From Stieleria tagensis (GTDB lineage Bacteria; Planctomycetota; Planctomycetia; Pirellulales; Pirellulaceae), in contig NZ_JAMYFE010000112.1 in the NCBI RefSeq assembly GCF_024129865.1, positions 44,951-108,950 of the forward strand: a DNA stretch of 64,000 nt. The letters run 5' to 3'. The position numbers and the translations under genes were made by a program. A model generated the notes under the pieces. That model was not told the origin of the DNA and searched no databases. It worked only from the letters and a program-made list of their open reading frames with translations. Positions 45,701-55,067 of this stretch are shown piece by piece (positions within the stretch are counted from its first letter, which is position 1; every line of letters begins with the position of its first letter).

Positions 45701-45742
45701 GACAGCCAGTCGTGCCAGGTGAGCAATCATTGTGTGGTTCAT
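42707..45742 (-). CDS. Exported right-handed beta-helix protein with PDZ domain
   Basis: 1011 residues from ATG 45742. A signal peptide (IVRLVTIWLGMMLSNGPSAVAA) precedes IYVDPAGSDDHAGNASAPVASLSKAQ, the standard opening of secreted beta-helix enzymes. A parallel beta-helix follows with repeated 'I.DC.IHG', 'VRDCSVYDC' and 'VIRNSRW' rungs. A PDZ domain comes at about 770-840 (HSAAAIAGLVDGDLIQGINGSQIKRVVDLL), then a VPTDT repeat linker and a C-terminal discoidin-like module. Likely a polysaccharide lyase or glycan hydrolase; catalytic residues were not identified. It follows the fucosidase gene directly. Confidence 0.8.
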   Translation of the reverse strand: MNHTMIAHLARLAVNANALAMIVRLVTIWLGMMLSNGPSAVAADIYVDPAGSDDHAGNASAPVASLSKAQSIARTMAGQQPVTVHVADGVYYLPDTLVFTPSDSGNASCPVTYQAEHESGVVLSGGSRLDLQWRPYRDGIVMAKTAAGLQIDQLFVNGMNQRMARYPNYDPQQKTQAYQGFAADAFAKERAAGWANPAGGYIHAMHRARWGGYHYQITGKDPDGQVTYVGGWQNNRRMGMHNEFRMVENIFEELDAPGEWFHDSSSDTLYYMPAEDVDLQTAEIEVVRLRHLIEFQGTEVTPVKFITLKGFVFRHAARTFMETKEPMLRSDWAIYRGGAMVLSGTEDIQILDAEFDQVGGNAIFVSNYNRRTLIKGCHIHDVGASGVCWVGDPNAVRDPLFEYGQKNDLSKIDRTPGPKTNRYPADSVIEDCLIHGIGRVERQPAGVQIEMAQHITVRDCSVYDCARAGINIGDGAWGGHLIERCDVFDTVLETHDHGSFNSWGRDRYWSSDRSASQKVIDQEPDLPFLDAVETTVIRNSRWRCDHGWDIDLDDGSSNYDIYNNLMLSGGLKLREGFRRRAWNNITVNNGLHPHVWYNHSGDEVFSNLFMAAPRGARMPSETAKGKRVDSNLYYANAPGMADRYTQFGWDIHSIVADPKFVDPENGDFRVQPGSPAFDIGFQNFPMDQFGVKKPSLKQIARTPEIPAVEVRRTMEKPRSDSGPVAPSLPLYWLGAAISNLNGAEFSAYGVSQSDGGVALSQISQHSAAAIAGLVDGDLIQGINGSQIKRVVDLLSVYQSAGNVPLRLNLVRNQQQMELLIENAPHLVFESAQTPDAFTVLVPTDTVPTDTVPTDTFQGTVDTKPSTQNASPDVLVDGKLTQAYGPVFANGVTSGAYRLDLGESKPVSTITSWTANVNGVRGPQKLTLYGCNSATDPGWDLQDRSTFTPLTSIDTRDKSGDAFNAVALRSQTGYTLGTYRWIVWQVRPVTDKLENSAFQELQAEAAQGSKTQ
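43179..43223. repeat. 15-bp in-frame tandem repeat in the beta-helix gene
   Basis: Three head-to-tail copies of gtgtcggtcggtaca encode, on the minus strand, a repeated V-P-T-D-T pentapeptide linker between the PDZ and C-terminal modules. The frame is kept whatever the copy number. Confidence 0.9.
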
Positions 45743-45780
45743 TTGGCGTGAAAGGAGAGAGTGACAGGACACACACAGGG

Positions 45781-47562
45781 TCAATGAATCGGTTGGAATT
45801 CAATCGCTTTCAGACTCGCCGATTCCGTCTCGCCGTCGATGCATTGCACGGAGACTTTGTAGCGACCCGGTTTGGGGAAGTTTATCCAGCCGATTGGGAA
45901 TGTTTGGTAGTTATGCGATGAATTCTGTTGATTCTGAATCGTTTCACCGGCCTGGATCGAGACTTTCCAGACCAGTCGTCCGGTTCCCGCGTAGGTGAGA
46001 GAAACGTTGTAGTCGCCCGGTTGGTGAACATCAATTTCCCACGATGCGCGGCCGCCACTTTCAAACCCGTGGACGTGAATGATCTGCTTCCATTCGCCAA
46101 ACTTTTCCATCCACCGTTTTTCGTCTTGTTTCGCACCATCGACACTCGAGAACTCTGCCAGTATTTCGGTGTCCAGATTGGGGTCGATCGCCCAGATGGG
46201 ATCCACCCGAGGTTCCCCATCAAGTTCGACGCGAATGACTGAAACGAGTTTTTCGGGTGCCCGCGGGGGCAAGCTGATCACAGTCCAATTGCCGGCTGTA
46301 TTCCACTGCAGGACACCGTCGCCGTCCGCGTGGAGCAACTGGGCCGATTGAATTTTGTTATTCAGATTGGGCAGATACAATTTGCCGGCGGCGGGCCAGT
46401 CGAACACGCACAAAAACAAAGTATTGTCCTTGCGTGTCACATCGCCCCACGGCAATGCGTGCTGCCAGGGTGAGGCGTCGGTGTTGTAGACGACTTGAGG
46501 ATAACGTTTGATCCAATCCCCTGACAGTTTGAGCGTTTTTATCGCGCGCTCGGGAACTGATCCATCACCTCGTGGGCCGATGTTTAGCATGTACGTTCCG
46601 CCGCGTCCGACGCAAGCAATCAATCGCTTCAGGATTTCTTGCGGCGACTTCCAATACTCGTCGTACCAAGCGTAGGCCCAGGAGTCGTTTGTCGTGTCAA
46701 CGCTCTCCCACATGCCGTCGATATTGTGCCGAGGGACTTCCATATCGCCGAGTGTTTGATAGTCGCCGAGTCCATGGCCGGCGCGACCGGAAACCAATGC
46801 CCGCGGTTGATTTTTGTGAACGATGTCAACCAGTTGCTCGACATAGTGTTTCGGCATCTTTCCGGGAGTATCAAACCAAACCAACTCGATCGGTCCGTAC
46901 TGGGTGGTGATTTCTTTGACCTGGGGCAGACATTTCTTTTGAAAATAGTCATCGAAGGTTGCCGGGTTGCCGTTTTCATCGGTTTGGGGGCCGTTTCCGC
47001 CGCCCGGGAACGTCCAGTCCTGGTTGTGCGAGTAGTAGAATCCGAAGCCCAGGCCCGCTTCGCGGCAGGCAACGGCGAGCTCCTTCATTGGATCTTTTTT
47101 CCAAGGCGTCGCGTCAACGATGTTGAAGTCGCATGCTGTTGAATCGTACATCGCGAATCCGTCGTGGTGTTTGGCCGTGATCACGATGTACTTCATGCCG
47201 GCGTCTTTGGCGATCGTCGCGATTTCAGTCGCATCGAAGTTGACGGGATTGAATTGGCCGGCGAGTTGTTTGTATTGGGGGATGGGAATTCCAGCCATCC
47301 GCGGATTCATGATCCATTCACCGATGCCGTAGTAAGTCTTGCCATCGACTTGATTGCCTAACAGCGAATACAGTCCCCAGTGAATGAACATTGCGTAGTT
47401 GCCTTCGTCAAACAACTGCCCACGCTCGGCGTTCTCCGCTCGCAGTTTGATGACGCGGTCGCCCCAAAGCTGGTCCATTGATTCCTGTCCGTGAGAAACC
47501 GATGGAGTCGCAGCGAGCAGGAGTGCCAGGCAGAGACTGCTTCTTAGGACAAGATTGATCAT
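45781..47562 (-). CDS. Alpha-L-fucosidase (GH29)
   Basis: 593 residues from ATG 47562, chosen because a signal peptide follows at once (VLRSSLCLALLLAATPSVSHG); an upstream in-frame start adds a non-signal leader. GH29 motifs are FIHWGLYS (about 60), TAKHHDGFAMYDS (about 129) and the nucleophile Asp231 in LVWFDTPG. The C-terminal ~150 residues form a carbohydrate-binding-like beta domain. The enzyme removes terminal L-fucose from glycans outside the cytoplasm. It stands beside genes for fucose uptake, isomerisation and an aldolase, giving a coherent fucose pathway. Confidence 0.92.
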   Translation of the reverse strand: MINLVLRSSLCLALLLAATPSVSHGQESMDQLWGDRVIKLRAENAERGQLFDEGNYAMFIHWGLYSLLGNQVDGKTYYGIGEWIMNPRMAGIPIPQYKQLAGQFNPVNFDATEIATIAKDAGMKYIVITAKHHDGFAMYDSTACDFNIVDATPWKKDPMKELAVACREAGLGFGFYYSHNQDWTFPGGGNGPQTDENGNPATFDDYFQKKCLPQVKEITTQYGPIELVWFDTPGKMPKHYVEQLVDIVHKNQPRALVSGRAGHGLGDYQTLGDMEVPRHNIDGMWESVDTTNDSWAYAWYDEYWKSPQEILKRLIACVGRGGTYMLNIGPRGDGSVPERAIKTLKLSGDWIKRYPQVVYNTDASPWQHALPWGDVTRKDNTLFLCVFDWPAAGKLYLPNLNNKIQSAQLLHADGDGVLQWNTAGNWTVISLPPRAPEKLVSVIRVELDGEPRVDPIWAIDPNLDTEILAEFSSVDGAKQDEKRWMEKFGEWKQIIHVHGFESGGRASWEIDVHQPGDYNVSLTYAGTGRLVWKVSIQAGETIQNQQNSSHNYQTFPIGWINFPKPGRYKVSVQCIDGETESASLKAIEFQPIH

Positions 47563-47653
47563 AGGAGTTTGGAGGGTCGGCAGAGGTGTGTTTGGAATGG
47601 CGTTCAAGGTTCCGGCAGAGCGGTGTTGCATTTTGACCGGGCGCAAGCGAGAC

Positions 47654-47700
47654 GCTATGTGAGGGATTTAGGGAGTTAACGAGATCCCTCGCTAACGTGT
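47654..47700. repeat. Palindromic intergenic repeat, degraded copy B
   Basis: gtgagggatttagggagttaacgagatccctcgc is an imperfect hairpin with the same inner arms (gagggat/atccctc) and loop type as copies A and C, but with mutated outer arms. Confidence 0.7.
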
Positions 47701-47720
47701 TTCGCAGGTGGGCACTGATC

Positions 47721-47828
47721 GTAACCCGACGCGTCAGCGAGGGATTTAGGGTGTTAACGGGATCCCTCGCTGACGCTTCGGGTTACCCAAAACCAATGTC
47801 TCACGTGAAAGCGCAACTTCAAAACGCT
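47721..47828. repeat. Palindromic intergenic repeat, copy C
   Basis: A 25-bp arm starting gtaacccgacgcgtcagcga pairs, after a loop, with atccctcgctgacgcttcgg..., ending at about 47786. A 42-bp arm follows (47787-47828) that is the reverse complement of the left arm of copy A with a few differences. Copy C is therefore the same element in opposite orientation. It fills the gap between the fucosidase and aldolase genes. Confidence 0.88.
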
Positions 47829-47847
47829 TCAGCGAGAGATCGCTCTG

Positions 47848-48609
47848 TCATAGTTTCAATGCTTTTTGGCGATAGTGTTCGTCAATTCGATTGGCAATTC
47901 GATCGACATCCGAATCACTCATAAACACAGGCCCGCCGATTGCAGCGGCACCGGCAAAGATTTCGGCTGCCTTGTGTGCCATCAGCATTGCGGCTTTGAC
48001 TGCGCCGGCGGTTGGGCCGAGTGTGATCAGACCATGGTTTTGAAGCAGGATGACTCGAGGCGGAGACCGATATTGATCAAGAAATGATTCCACCGACGTT
48101 CGGATGACTTGCGAAAGCTTCATCCCCGGGTCCACGTAGGGCACCAGAACAGATCGCGATCCACAGCAAACGACTTCGTCTGGAAACAATCGATGATCAG
48201 CGAATTGTTGGGCCAGCGGTGAACAGAGTATCCGGTTAACCGCAATGCTGTGCGTGTGCCCAACGAATTCAATTCCAGGCAGCGACAGCAGGTAGGCGTG
48301 AAAAAGTGTTTCGACCGATGGTTTTTTGGCGCTGCTACTGACCCGACAGGCGAGCAATTGATCCTCGATCATTTGGTCGCTGACGTCATCCTGATCTAAC
48401 ATCGGCAGCAACCGATCAAAACGGCAGGCAACAGCATCGTCTTCACCGAGTGTTTGCAAACAGCTTCCGCTCGCTTTGACCAAGAAGCTCTCGTCGTCAA
48501 TCTTTGCTGATGTATTGCCTTCGCCAAGGATCGCGAGTTGCCGGCTTTCTTCGCCAAGAAAGTGAGAAAGCTCTAGCATCGCTTTCAAAATTTTGTTTGG
48601 GGTCATCAT
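47848..48609 (-). CDS. Class II aldolase/adducin protein (fuculose-phosphate-aldolase-like)
   Basis: 253 residues. N-terminal GEGNTSAKI and SGSCLQTLGE are phosphate/substrate loops. HTHSIAVNRILC holds two of the zinc-binding histidines and LLQNHGLITLG the third, as in FucA. The neighbours FucI and FucP support a role splitting L-fuculose-1-phosphate to lactaldehyde and dihydroxyacetone phosphate, but a kinase for fuculose is not present in the window. An epimerase or oxygenase-like member acting on unphosphorylated sugar cannot be ruled out. It lies 69 bp downstream of fucI. Confidence 0.82.
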   Translation of the reverse strand: MMTPNKILKAMLELSHFLGEESRQLAILGEGNTSAKIDDESFLVKASGSCLQTLGEDDAVACRFDRLLPMLDQDDVSDQMIEDQLLACRVSSSAKKPSVETLFHAYLLSLPGIEFVGHTHSIAVNRILCSPLAQQFADHRLFPDEVVCCGSRSVLVPYVDPGMKLSQVIRTSVESFLDQYRSPPRVILLQNHGLITLGPTAGAVKAAMLMAHKAAEIFAGAAAIGGPVFMSDSDVDRIANRIDEHYRQKALKL

Positions 48610-48678
48610 TTATTTCGCGGGTGATTGGACGGTTCGTTGCAGCGGAGTGCCGTCATGATTCAAGTGCTGTGGCACGTG

Positions 48679-50490
48679 TTACTTGCGTCCATACAGCGGA
48701 CCGTAGTTTTGACAGGCTCGGAAATCTGCACCTTCGCGGTTGTTGGTGCCAAACGCATTCCAGGCAGTGGGGCGAAAGACACGTGAATCGTCGATGTTGT
48801 GCATGTAAACCGGAATGCGTAGGATCGATGCCAAAGTGATGAACAGGTGGCCGACATGACCGGCTGTCATGACGCAGTGATTGGCACCCCAATGGTTCAT
48901 GACTTCGTAGGTCGACGTGAAAGCACCGTGTCCGGTCAGTGTCGGCGCGAACCAAGTTGTCGGCCACGACGGATTCGTTCGCTGGTCCAACACGTCATGC
49001 ACCTCGCTGGGCAATTCGATCGTGTGCCCTTCGGCAATTTGCAGCGCGGGGCCTAGACCATCCACCAGATTGATCCGCGTCATTGTCGCAGGCATACCAC
49101 CTCGGGTTTTGTAGCGAGTGCTCATGCCTCCACCGGGGAAATACTCGGTGATAGAAGGATGCCACGTCGTTGCTGTCAGGCAGCGTTCGATTTCGTCATC
49201 GGTGATTTCCCAAAAGGGTTTCATGGTAGGTGTCGCGTCGTCGGTCGACTGTTGACCGGTGCCATCGAGCGTCGCAGGTCCCGAGTTGATCAGGTGCAAC
49301 AAGCCGTCTGCGGCGAGTCCATCAAGTTGGAATCCATCGCAGGCCGACGCAACCGCATCAGGGCTCCAGTAGGTTCGGAGATCCGCAAAGACTTGTGAGG
49401 TGTTGGTCAGCAGGTGCCCGAACAACATCGTCGCAGCGTTTAAAGCGTCATTTTCCGTTGCGACAATGTATGGAGGCCGTTTGCCGTTCCAATCGAACGA
49501 TGAATTGAGGATCGCTTCCAGAAAGTCTCCATTGGGGAAATGGTCCGTCCATTGACGCTGGCCTTGGAACCCGGCCGCGACTGCGTGGTGTCCATGCGCC
49601 TGTTCACGCAGCCCGAGTTCCGCAAGGCGTGGATTGCCGACCATCAAGTCGCGAGCAATCAACGACATTTTCACACAATCGGACCATTCCTGGTCCAGCT
49701 GTTCGCGCGAGCGTTTGGTTTCATCACTGTTGTAATCATCGCCTTCGCGGCAGTTTTCTTTGACCCACGCGATGGCATTGTCGTATTCGTCCGGATCAAA
49801 TTGCCCTTTGTTGATTCGCCCGATGAATTCACTCATGTCGATGTCCTCGACTCGCATCCCCAGCCATTTCTCCCAGAATGCATAGTCGATCATAGATCCG
49901 GCGATGCCCATCGAAGTGCCACCCATCGAAAGGTAGGACTTGCCGCGCATCAACGCGACCGCTAGCCCACAGCGCACAAAATCCAAGATCTTTGTTTGCA
50001 CATCGATCGGCATGGTGGCGTCACCGGGTTCCTGCACATCACGGCCGTAGATACCGAACGCAGGAATCCCTTTTTGGGTGTGCCCGGCCAGGACCGCCGC
50101 AAGATAAACCGCGCCAGGACGCTGTGTGCCGTTGAATCCGAAGACAGCTTTGGGACGCGTCGGATCCATGTCCATCGTTTCCGATCCGTAGCACCAGCAC
50201 GGCGTCACGGTCAGCGACACGCCGACGTTTTCATGTCGAAATTTGTCTTCGCAAGCAGTTGCCTCCGATACTCCACCGATGCAGGTGTCGGCAATCACAC
50301 ATTCGACCGGTTGACCATTGGGGTAGCGCAGATGTTCGGCAATGAGATCGGCAATCCGTTTTGCCAGATTCATCGTTTGATCTTCTAACGATTCACGAAC
50401 TCCGCCGAGTCGGCCATCGATCGTTGGCCGGATACCGATCTTTGGTAGGCCGTCGTTCCAAACGCTAGGGCTGGAAAAGGTTGGGTTCAC
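48679..50490 (-). CDS. fucI: L-fucose isomerase
   Basis: 603 residues, normal for FucI (about 590). Visible family segments: [22 protein letters not shown] at the N-terminus; the Mn-binding Glu and Asp in [13 protein letters not shown] and [13 protein letters not shown]; and the metal His in [11 protein letters not shown]. The enzyme converts L-fucose to L-fuculose. It overlaps the fucP stop by four bases, and the aldolase follows, so fucP-fucI-aldolase form one operon, divergent from its probable regulator. Confidence 0.93.
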   Translation of the reverse strand: MNPTFSSPSVWNDGLPKIGIRPTIDGRLGGVRESLEDQTMNLAKRIADLIAEHLRYPNGQPVECVIADTCIGGVSEATACEDKFRHENVGVSLTVTPCWCYGSETMDMDPTRPKAVFGFNGTQRPGAVYLAAVLAGHTQKGIPAFGIYGRDVQEPGDATMPIDVQTKILDFVRCGLAVALMRGKSYLSMGGTSMGIAGSMIDYAFWEKWLGMRVEDIDMSEFIGRINKGQFDPDEYDNAIAWVKENCREGDDYNSDETKRSREQLDQEWSDCVKMSLIARDLMVGNPRLAELGLREQAHGHHAVAAGFQGQRQWTDHFPNGDFLEAILNSSFDWNGKRPPYIVATENDALNAATMLFGHLLTNTSQVFADLRTYWSPDAVASACDGFQLDGLAADGLLHLINSGPATLDGTGQQSTDDATPTMKPFWEITDDEIERCLTATTWHPSITEYFPGGGMSTRYKTRGGMPATMTRINLVDGLGPALQIAEGHTIELPSEVHDVLDQRTNPSWPTTWFAPTLTGHGAFTSTYEVMNHWGANHCVMTAGHVGHLFITLASILRIPVYMHNIDDSRVFRPTAWNAFGTNNREGADFRACQNYGPLYGRK

Positions 50491-51968
50491 GATGCGTTCT
50501 CCGGGGCAATAGGGTTGCTTTTTGGTTGTTTCCCGCTTCCGGAAAACAGATAGACGGTGAATCCAAAGATCGCGATGACCACAAAGCAGACCAATGGCAA
50601 GAAGAACGAAACGCGAACCGATTCGAGGGCATGACCGGCGATCGTCATGCCTTCGCCGTCGATGATGGCGCCTTGGTAGCGAGGCAGAAACGCGCCACCG
50701 ACAATCGCAAAGATCAGTCCTGCTGATCCAAGTTTTGCATCATTGGGGCTCAGTCCGCTGAGCGCGATCCCATAGATGGTGGGGAACATCAACGACATGC
50801 AGGCCGAGACACCGATCAAGCAATACAATCCGGGCAAGCCCTGAACAAAGATCGCTCCTGCCGTCAGCAATCCGCCGCCGACAGCCAGGATCCCTAGCAG
50901 CAAACCCGGTGACAGGAACTTTAAGATGAACGTGCAGATGAAGCGGCTGGCCAGAAAGATGACCATCGCGACGATGTTGTAGTTCTGGGCCTCGGACGCA
51001 CTGAGTCCCACGAGTGTCATTCCGTAGTGGATGATGAACGTCCAACACATGATTTGGGCGCCGACGTAGAACGCCTGAGCGATCACACCACCAACGTAGT
51101 GCCAGTTTGTAAACAGACGTTTGACCAGAGTTTTCAGATCGATATCGTCCTCTTCGTTTCCGGTGTCCGGCAATTTTGCGACGGCAACCACAACCAGCAT
51201 CAGCAATACCACGACCGCGATGACAACGTAGGGAGTTTTGACAACATCTAAGTCATGAGCCACCATCGCTTGCTGGGCTTCCGGGTCAGCTAGAGCCTGT
51301 TGTTGCATTGATTCCGTGATCAGACCATCGACCTGACTGGGGAGCATCGTTGCGTATTCGGGATGGGCATTGAGTTGGGCCTCGCGGAATTCGGAGACCT
51401 TTAAACCCGGCAAAATGAACAGGCTGGCAACCAGCATGCCGGTCAAAGAACCGATCGGATTGAAGGCTTGCGCAAGATTCAGACGCTGTGTGGCTGTCTG
51501 GGACGGGCCCATCGACAGGATGTAAGGGTTGGCGGTCGTTTCTAAGAACGCGAGCCCAAATGTCAGCACATAGAAACCGACCAGAAAGATGTTGAAATTC
51601 ATCATCAAACTGGCAGGGATGGTCAGCAAGGCGCCGATCGCATAGAGCAGCAGTCCGATCAGAATGCCCGATTTGTAGGAAACCTTGCGTATCAACAGCG
51701 CGGCGGGGATCGCCATCGTGGCGTATCCGCCATAGAACGCCCATTGCACCAAGCTACTTTGGGCGTTGCTGATCAGAAAAATTTCTTTGAACGCGCGAAC
51801 CAAGGGGTTGGTGATGTCATTGGCAAACCCCCACAAGGCGAACAAGGTCGTGACGATCACAAACGGATAGACGAACTGGGCCGGCACCACGGGCAGATCT
51901 TCGTTTCTGCCCGCTTCCACCTTGTCGTCGCGGGAGGACACTCCGTCGGTCATTCGATTGGGTATCAC
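50487..51968 (-). CDS. fucP: L-fucose:proton symporter (MFS)
   Basis: 493 residues with twelve hydrophobic segments. Start of helix 1, [22 protein letters not shown], contains the acidic Asp of the FucP family; [17 protein letters not shown] and [26 protein letters not shown] are also family signatures. It has an extra ~40-residue loop between the N- and C-terminal halves (about 205-245). Imports fucose with protons across the inner membrane. First gene of the fucP-fucI-aldolase operon; the 161-bp gap to the divergent regulator gene should hold the controlled promoter. Confidence 0.93.
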   Translation of the reverse strand: MIPNRMTDGVSSRDDKVEAGRNEDLPVVPAQFVYPFVIVTTLFALWGFANDITNPLVRAFKEIFLISNAQSSLVQWAFYGGYATMAIPAALLIRKVSYKSGILIGLLLYAIGALLTIPASLMMNFNIFLVGFYVLTFGLAFLETTANPYILSMGPSQTATQRLNLAQAFNPIGSLTGMLVASLFILPGLKVSEFREAQLNAHPEYATMLPSQVDGLITESMQQQALADPEAQQAMVAHDLDVVKTPYVVIAVVVLLMLVVVAVAKLPDTGNEEDDIDLKTLVKRLFTNWHYVGGVIAQAFYVGAQIMCWTFIIHYGMTLVGLSASEAQNYNIVAMVIFLASRFICTFILKFLSPGLLLGILAVGGGLLTAGAIFVQGLPGLYCLIGVSACMSLMFPTIYGIALSGLSPNDAKLGSAGLIFAIVGGAFLPRYQGAIIDGEGMTIAGHALESVRVSFFLPLVCFVVIAIFGFTVYLFSGSGKQPKSNPIAPENAS

Positions 51969-52129
51969 ATTGGTAACAGGGGGGGCCGCCCAGGAAAACT
52001 TGGCGGCAATGCTTTTGCGACGTTCGCCGGGCTAGCGAAAGACGGTATATTACTAATGGGCAAAAGCCAATTGATAGCGATTCGCGACATGTTGGTAGCT
52101 GATTGCGACATCCCATTGAGAGTGTATTG

Positions 52130-53302
52130 ATGAGCCGGAAAAGTCGACCTCGGATCGCATTGCTGGTGGAGGCATCGCGCGCCTATGGGCGCGAGTTGCT
52201 TCGCGGCGTGGCGTACTTTGCGCGGACCCAGGTGGACTGGTCGCTATTGCATCAAGAGATGACGCTTGATTCCGCGATGCCGGATTGGATGCGGCAAGCC
52301 AAGGTCGACGGTGTGATCGCGCGCATCGACACGCATACCATCGAGCCGCTGCGCGCTTTGAACGTGCCCATCGTCGATGTGCGTTGCAACCGCAAGTTTT
52401 CCGGCGTGCCTCAGGTCGAAACGGACAATCATCGTGTCGCCGAATTAGCGTTCCAGCACCTTTGGAATCGCGGTTTTCGCCGGTTTGCGTTTTGCGGCTT
52501 TCGCTTTGCTTCTTACTCCGACGCCCGGTTACAGTTTTTTCGAGACTTGGTGCAGCAATCGGGTTGTCCGTTCGATTTCTATGAATCGGAAGGGCGTCCG
52601 GGCAGTCCGCTGACCAGTTTGGAAGAAGCTGGAATCGTTGACATCGATTTGTTGTCCCAGTGGTTGATGACACTAAAACGTCCGACCGGTCTGTTTGTTT
52701 GCAATGACATTCGCGGGCAGCATGTCATGAATGCCTGTCGAAACGTTGGGATCGCCGTCCCAGATGACATTGGCGTGATTGGGGTCGACGATGATGACGC
52801 CCTGTGCCTTCTCTGTGACCCGCCACTCTCCAGTGTTCGTCCCGATGCAGAGCGGGTTGGATACCGAGCCTGTGAAATTTTGTCCCAGATGCTACAGGGG
52901 ATTCAACCGGATTTGGAAATCGAATATGTCCCCCCCAAGTCTGTCTCGGAACGATTGTCGACCAACGTCGTCGCGGTTGATGATCTGGAGTTGGCCAACG
53001 TCTGCCGGTTCATTCGCCAGCACGCCTGCGACGGAATTAACGTTGCCGATGTGACGGAAGTCACAACGTTGTCGCGGCGGCAGTTGGAGCGACGTTTTCG
53101 TGAAGAGCTCGGGCGGACACCGCATGAGCAGATCACTGCGGTGCAGATTGATCGGGTCAAACAATTGCTTCGGGAAACTGAAATGACGCTCGAGCAAATT
53201 GCACCCAAAGCAGGCTACAGTCACAAAGAAAGTCTGAGCGCTGTGTTCAAACGCGAAACCGGCCAGACCCCGGGCGACTACCGACGCCGCAACAGACTGT
53301 AG
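52130..53302 (+). CDS. XylR-type AraC-family regulator
   Basis: 390 residues from ATG 52130. The N-terminal 270 residues are a LacI-type sugar-binding domain (RPRIALLVEASRAYGRELLRGVAYFAR, DGVIARIDTH, GLFVCNDIRGQHVMNACRNVGIAVPDDIGVIGVDDDD). The last 100 residues are an AraC double helix-turn-helix (VADVTEVTTLSRRQLERRFREELGRTP, TLEQIAPKAGYSHKESLSAVFKRETGQTPGDYRR). XylR of E. coli has this layout. The gene is divergent from fucP and therefore probably controls fucose genes, responding to fucose or fuculose; the ligand is inference. Confidence 0.9.
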   Translation: MSRKSRPRIALLVEASRAYGRELLRGVAYFARTQVDWSLLHQEMTLDSAMPDWMRQAKVDGVIARIDTHTIEPLRALNVPIVDVRCNRKFSGVPQVETDNHRVAELAFQHLWNRGFRRFAFCGFRFASYSDARLQFFRDLVQQSGCPFDFYESEGRPGSPLTSLEEAGIVDIDLLSQWLMTLKRPTGLFVCNDIRGQHVMNACRNVGIAVPDDIGVIGVDDDDALCLLCDPPLSSVRPDAERVGYRACEILSQMLQGIQPDLEIEYVPPKSVSERLSTNVVAVDDLELANVCRFIRQHACDGINVADVTEVTTLSRRQLERRFREELGRTPHEQITAVQIDRVKQLLRETEMTLEQIAPKAGYSHKESLSAVFKRETGQTPGDYRRRNRL

Positions 53303-53411
53303 CGGCAGGCTCTGTTCTTAACGCGACACCGTTGGAGTTCAACCTTTGGGTTGCTGAGGATTGTTTTCCTGGCGTGAGTCCAGCCTCGCAGAGGCCAGCA
53401 ACCGCGTGTGA

Positions 53412-55067
53412 CTAGGGTGCTGAAACGGTTGGCAAGCTGAACGAGGGTTGCTTTGGTGGCGGCGGTGCGGTGTGCGCTGGTTGGGTGCGCATGGCTTTGC
53501 CGTACGAGGAAACGAATTGGGTAGGGTCATTGATCATATCGGTGGTCATCTTGTAGTGGTGATAGTGCATCGCGCACTTGATCGTATAGAAGAAGAAAAT
53601 CGACGGCGTTGCCATGCGCGCCTTCATCGCCCCCCAGATCCGTTGGCGATAGATGCGTCGCAGCGAAGCGTCGGGAACGCCTCGCATTAGTCGCCAATAC
53701 ATCACGACAAATCCAACCATAAAGAAGCTGAAATGTTTGATCCGCAGCCATCGGTGCTTGCGGAAGAATTCGGTCTGAAAGATTCGAAATTGAAAGTGAT
53801 CATCCAGGAACAGGGAATCAAGCCGGTCAAAGTAGACATCGGGCTGATAAACTTGCTGCATCGTCGCCAGGTATCCACTCAACAATTCCTCTCGCGACAT
53901 CTGCAAGGGAATTACATTGGTTCCGAATTGATGTTCATCCGACGTGTCTAGTCGGCCCTCGCGGCGAAGGCGATCGTGTAATGGCGTTTTGGGAATCGCA
54001 TGCAGCAATCCGATCATGGCGTGGGGGATCCGCGCCTGTTTAATGAATTCCGCTTGCCGCGCGAAAATGCTGGGCGTGTCGTTGTCAAAGCCGACGATCA
54101 ATCCACACCAAACCTCGAGCCCAAAATCTTGGATCTGGCGAACTTTTTCAACCAGCGTGCCGCCTTTGTCACGAACGTTTTGGTACTTCTTCGTCTCTTT
54201 GAGCGATTCCTCATCGGGACTTTCAATCCCGATGAAGACGGATTGAATGTTGCACCGTGCCATCAATTCCATCAGCTCATCGTCTTCGCATAAATCCAGC
54301 GAGGCCTCGGTACTGAATACCATTGGGTATCCGTGTTGTTCCTGCCATCGCGCGACTTCCGCCAGAACGGGTTTGATGCCCTTTTTGTTGCCGATCAGAT
54401 TATCGTCCACAATGAAGCCGATCTCGACACCCTGTTTGCGTAACGAATTCAATTCATTGATGATTTGACTGGCTTGTTTGATTCGGGGCCGCCGACCGAA
54501 CGTCACGATGATGTCGCAGAATTCACATTGAAACGGGCAGCCGCGAGAGAACTGTAGACTGCCTAGCATGTAGGACTTGTTTTTCAGCAGATCGTGGCGA
54601 GGCGTCGGCACCGTCGACATGTCGGTTTTTTCCGCCTGCTCGTAGCGAGATGCATGATTGCCGTTTGCCCACTCACTCAGAAACTGGGGCCAGGTCGTTT
54701 CCGCTTCACCGACAAACGTGACGTCGACCAAGTCGCAAAAGTATTCTTCCTCGACAGTGACCCAGGGCCCGCCAACGACGACAAACACGTCGCGAGCTTT
54801 TAGTTCGGTGAGGATTTCTTCCATCCGAAATCGCTGCACGCTCATGCCGGTCAACGCGACGATGTCAAATTGCTCAAGCACGTCGAAATCGATCGGTTCG
54901 ACGTTTTCATCAATCAGCACCACCTGGTGTTCGTCCGGCGTCAATGCCGCCAGCAGCGGCAAGCTGGCGACGGGCATGTTCGCTTTGAATCCCATCAACG
55001 CCTGGGCGTGTTCCAGCCCCCAGTAAGAAACCTCAAACGCCGGATTGATAATCGCGATTTTCGCCAT
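53412..55067 (-). CDS. B12-binding radical SAM protein (DUF4070, HpnP-like)
   Basis: 551 residues from ATG 55067; an earlier in-frame start adds 74 arginine-rich residues outside any domain. N-terminal B12-binding Rossmann domain (IAIINPAFEVSYWGLEHA, VVLIDENVEPIDFD, VVGGPWVTVEEEY), radical SAM cluster Cys177/181/184 in SRGCPFQCEFC, and a C-terminal domain with hydrophobic patches (FSFFMVGFVVMYWRLM). The order matches hopanoid C-2 methylase HpnP and related B12-radical SAM methyltransferases. The substrate cannot be told from sequence; hopanoid genes are not adjacent. Confidence 0.8.
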   Translation of the reverse strand: MAKIAIINPAFEVSYWGLEHAQALMGFKANMPVASLPLLAALTPDEHQVVLIDENVEPIDFDVLEQFDIVALTGMSVQRFRMEEILTELKARDVFVVVGGPWVTVEEEYFCDLVDVTFVGEAETTWPQFLSEWANGNHASRYEQAEKTDMSTVPTPRHDLLKNKSYMLGSLQFSRGCPFQCEFCDIIVTFGRRPRIKQASQIINELNSLRKQGVEIGFIVDDNLIGNKKGIKPVLAEVARWQEQHGYPMVFSTEASLDLCEDDELMELMARCNIQSVFIGIESPDEESLKETKKYQNVRDKGGTLVEKVRQIQDFGLEVWCGLIVGFDNDTPSIFARQAEFIKQARIPHAMIGLLHAIPKTPLHDRLRREGRLDTSDEHQFGTNVIPLQMSREELLSGYLATMQQVYQPDVYFDRLDSLFLDDHFQFRIFQTEFFRKHRWLRIKHFSFFMVGFVVMYWRLMRGVPDASLRRIYRQRIWGAMKARMATPSIFFFYTIKCAMHYHHYKMTTDMINDPTQFVSSYGKAMRTQPAHTAPPPPKQPSFSLPTVSAP

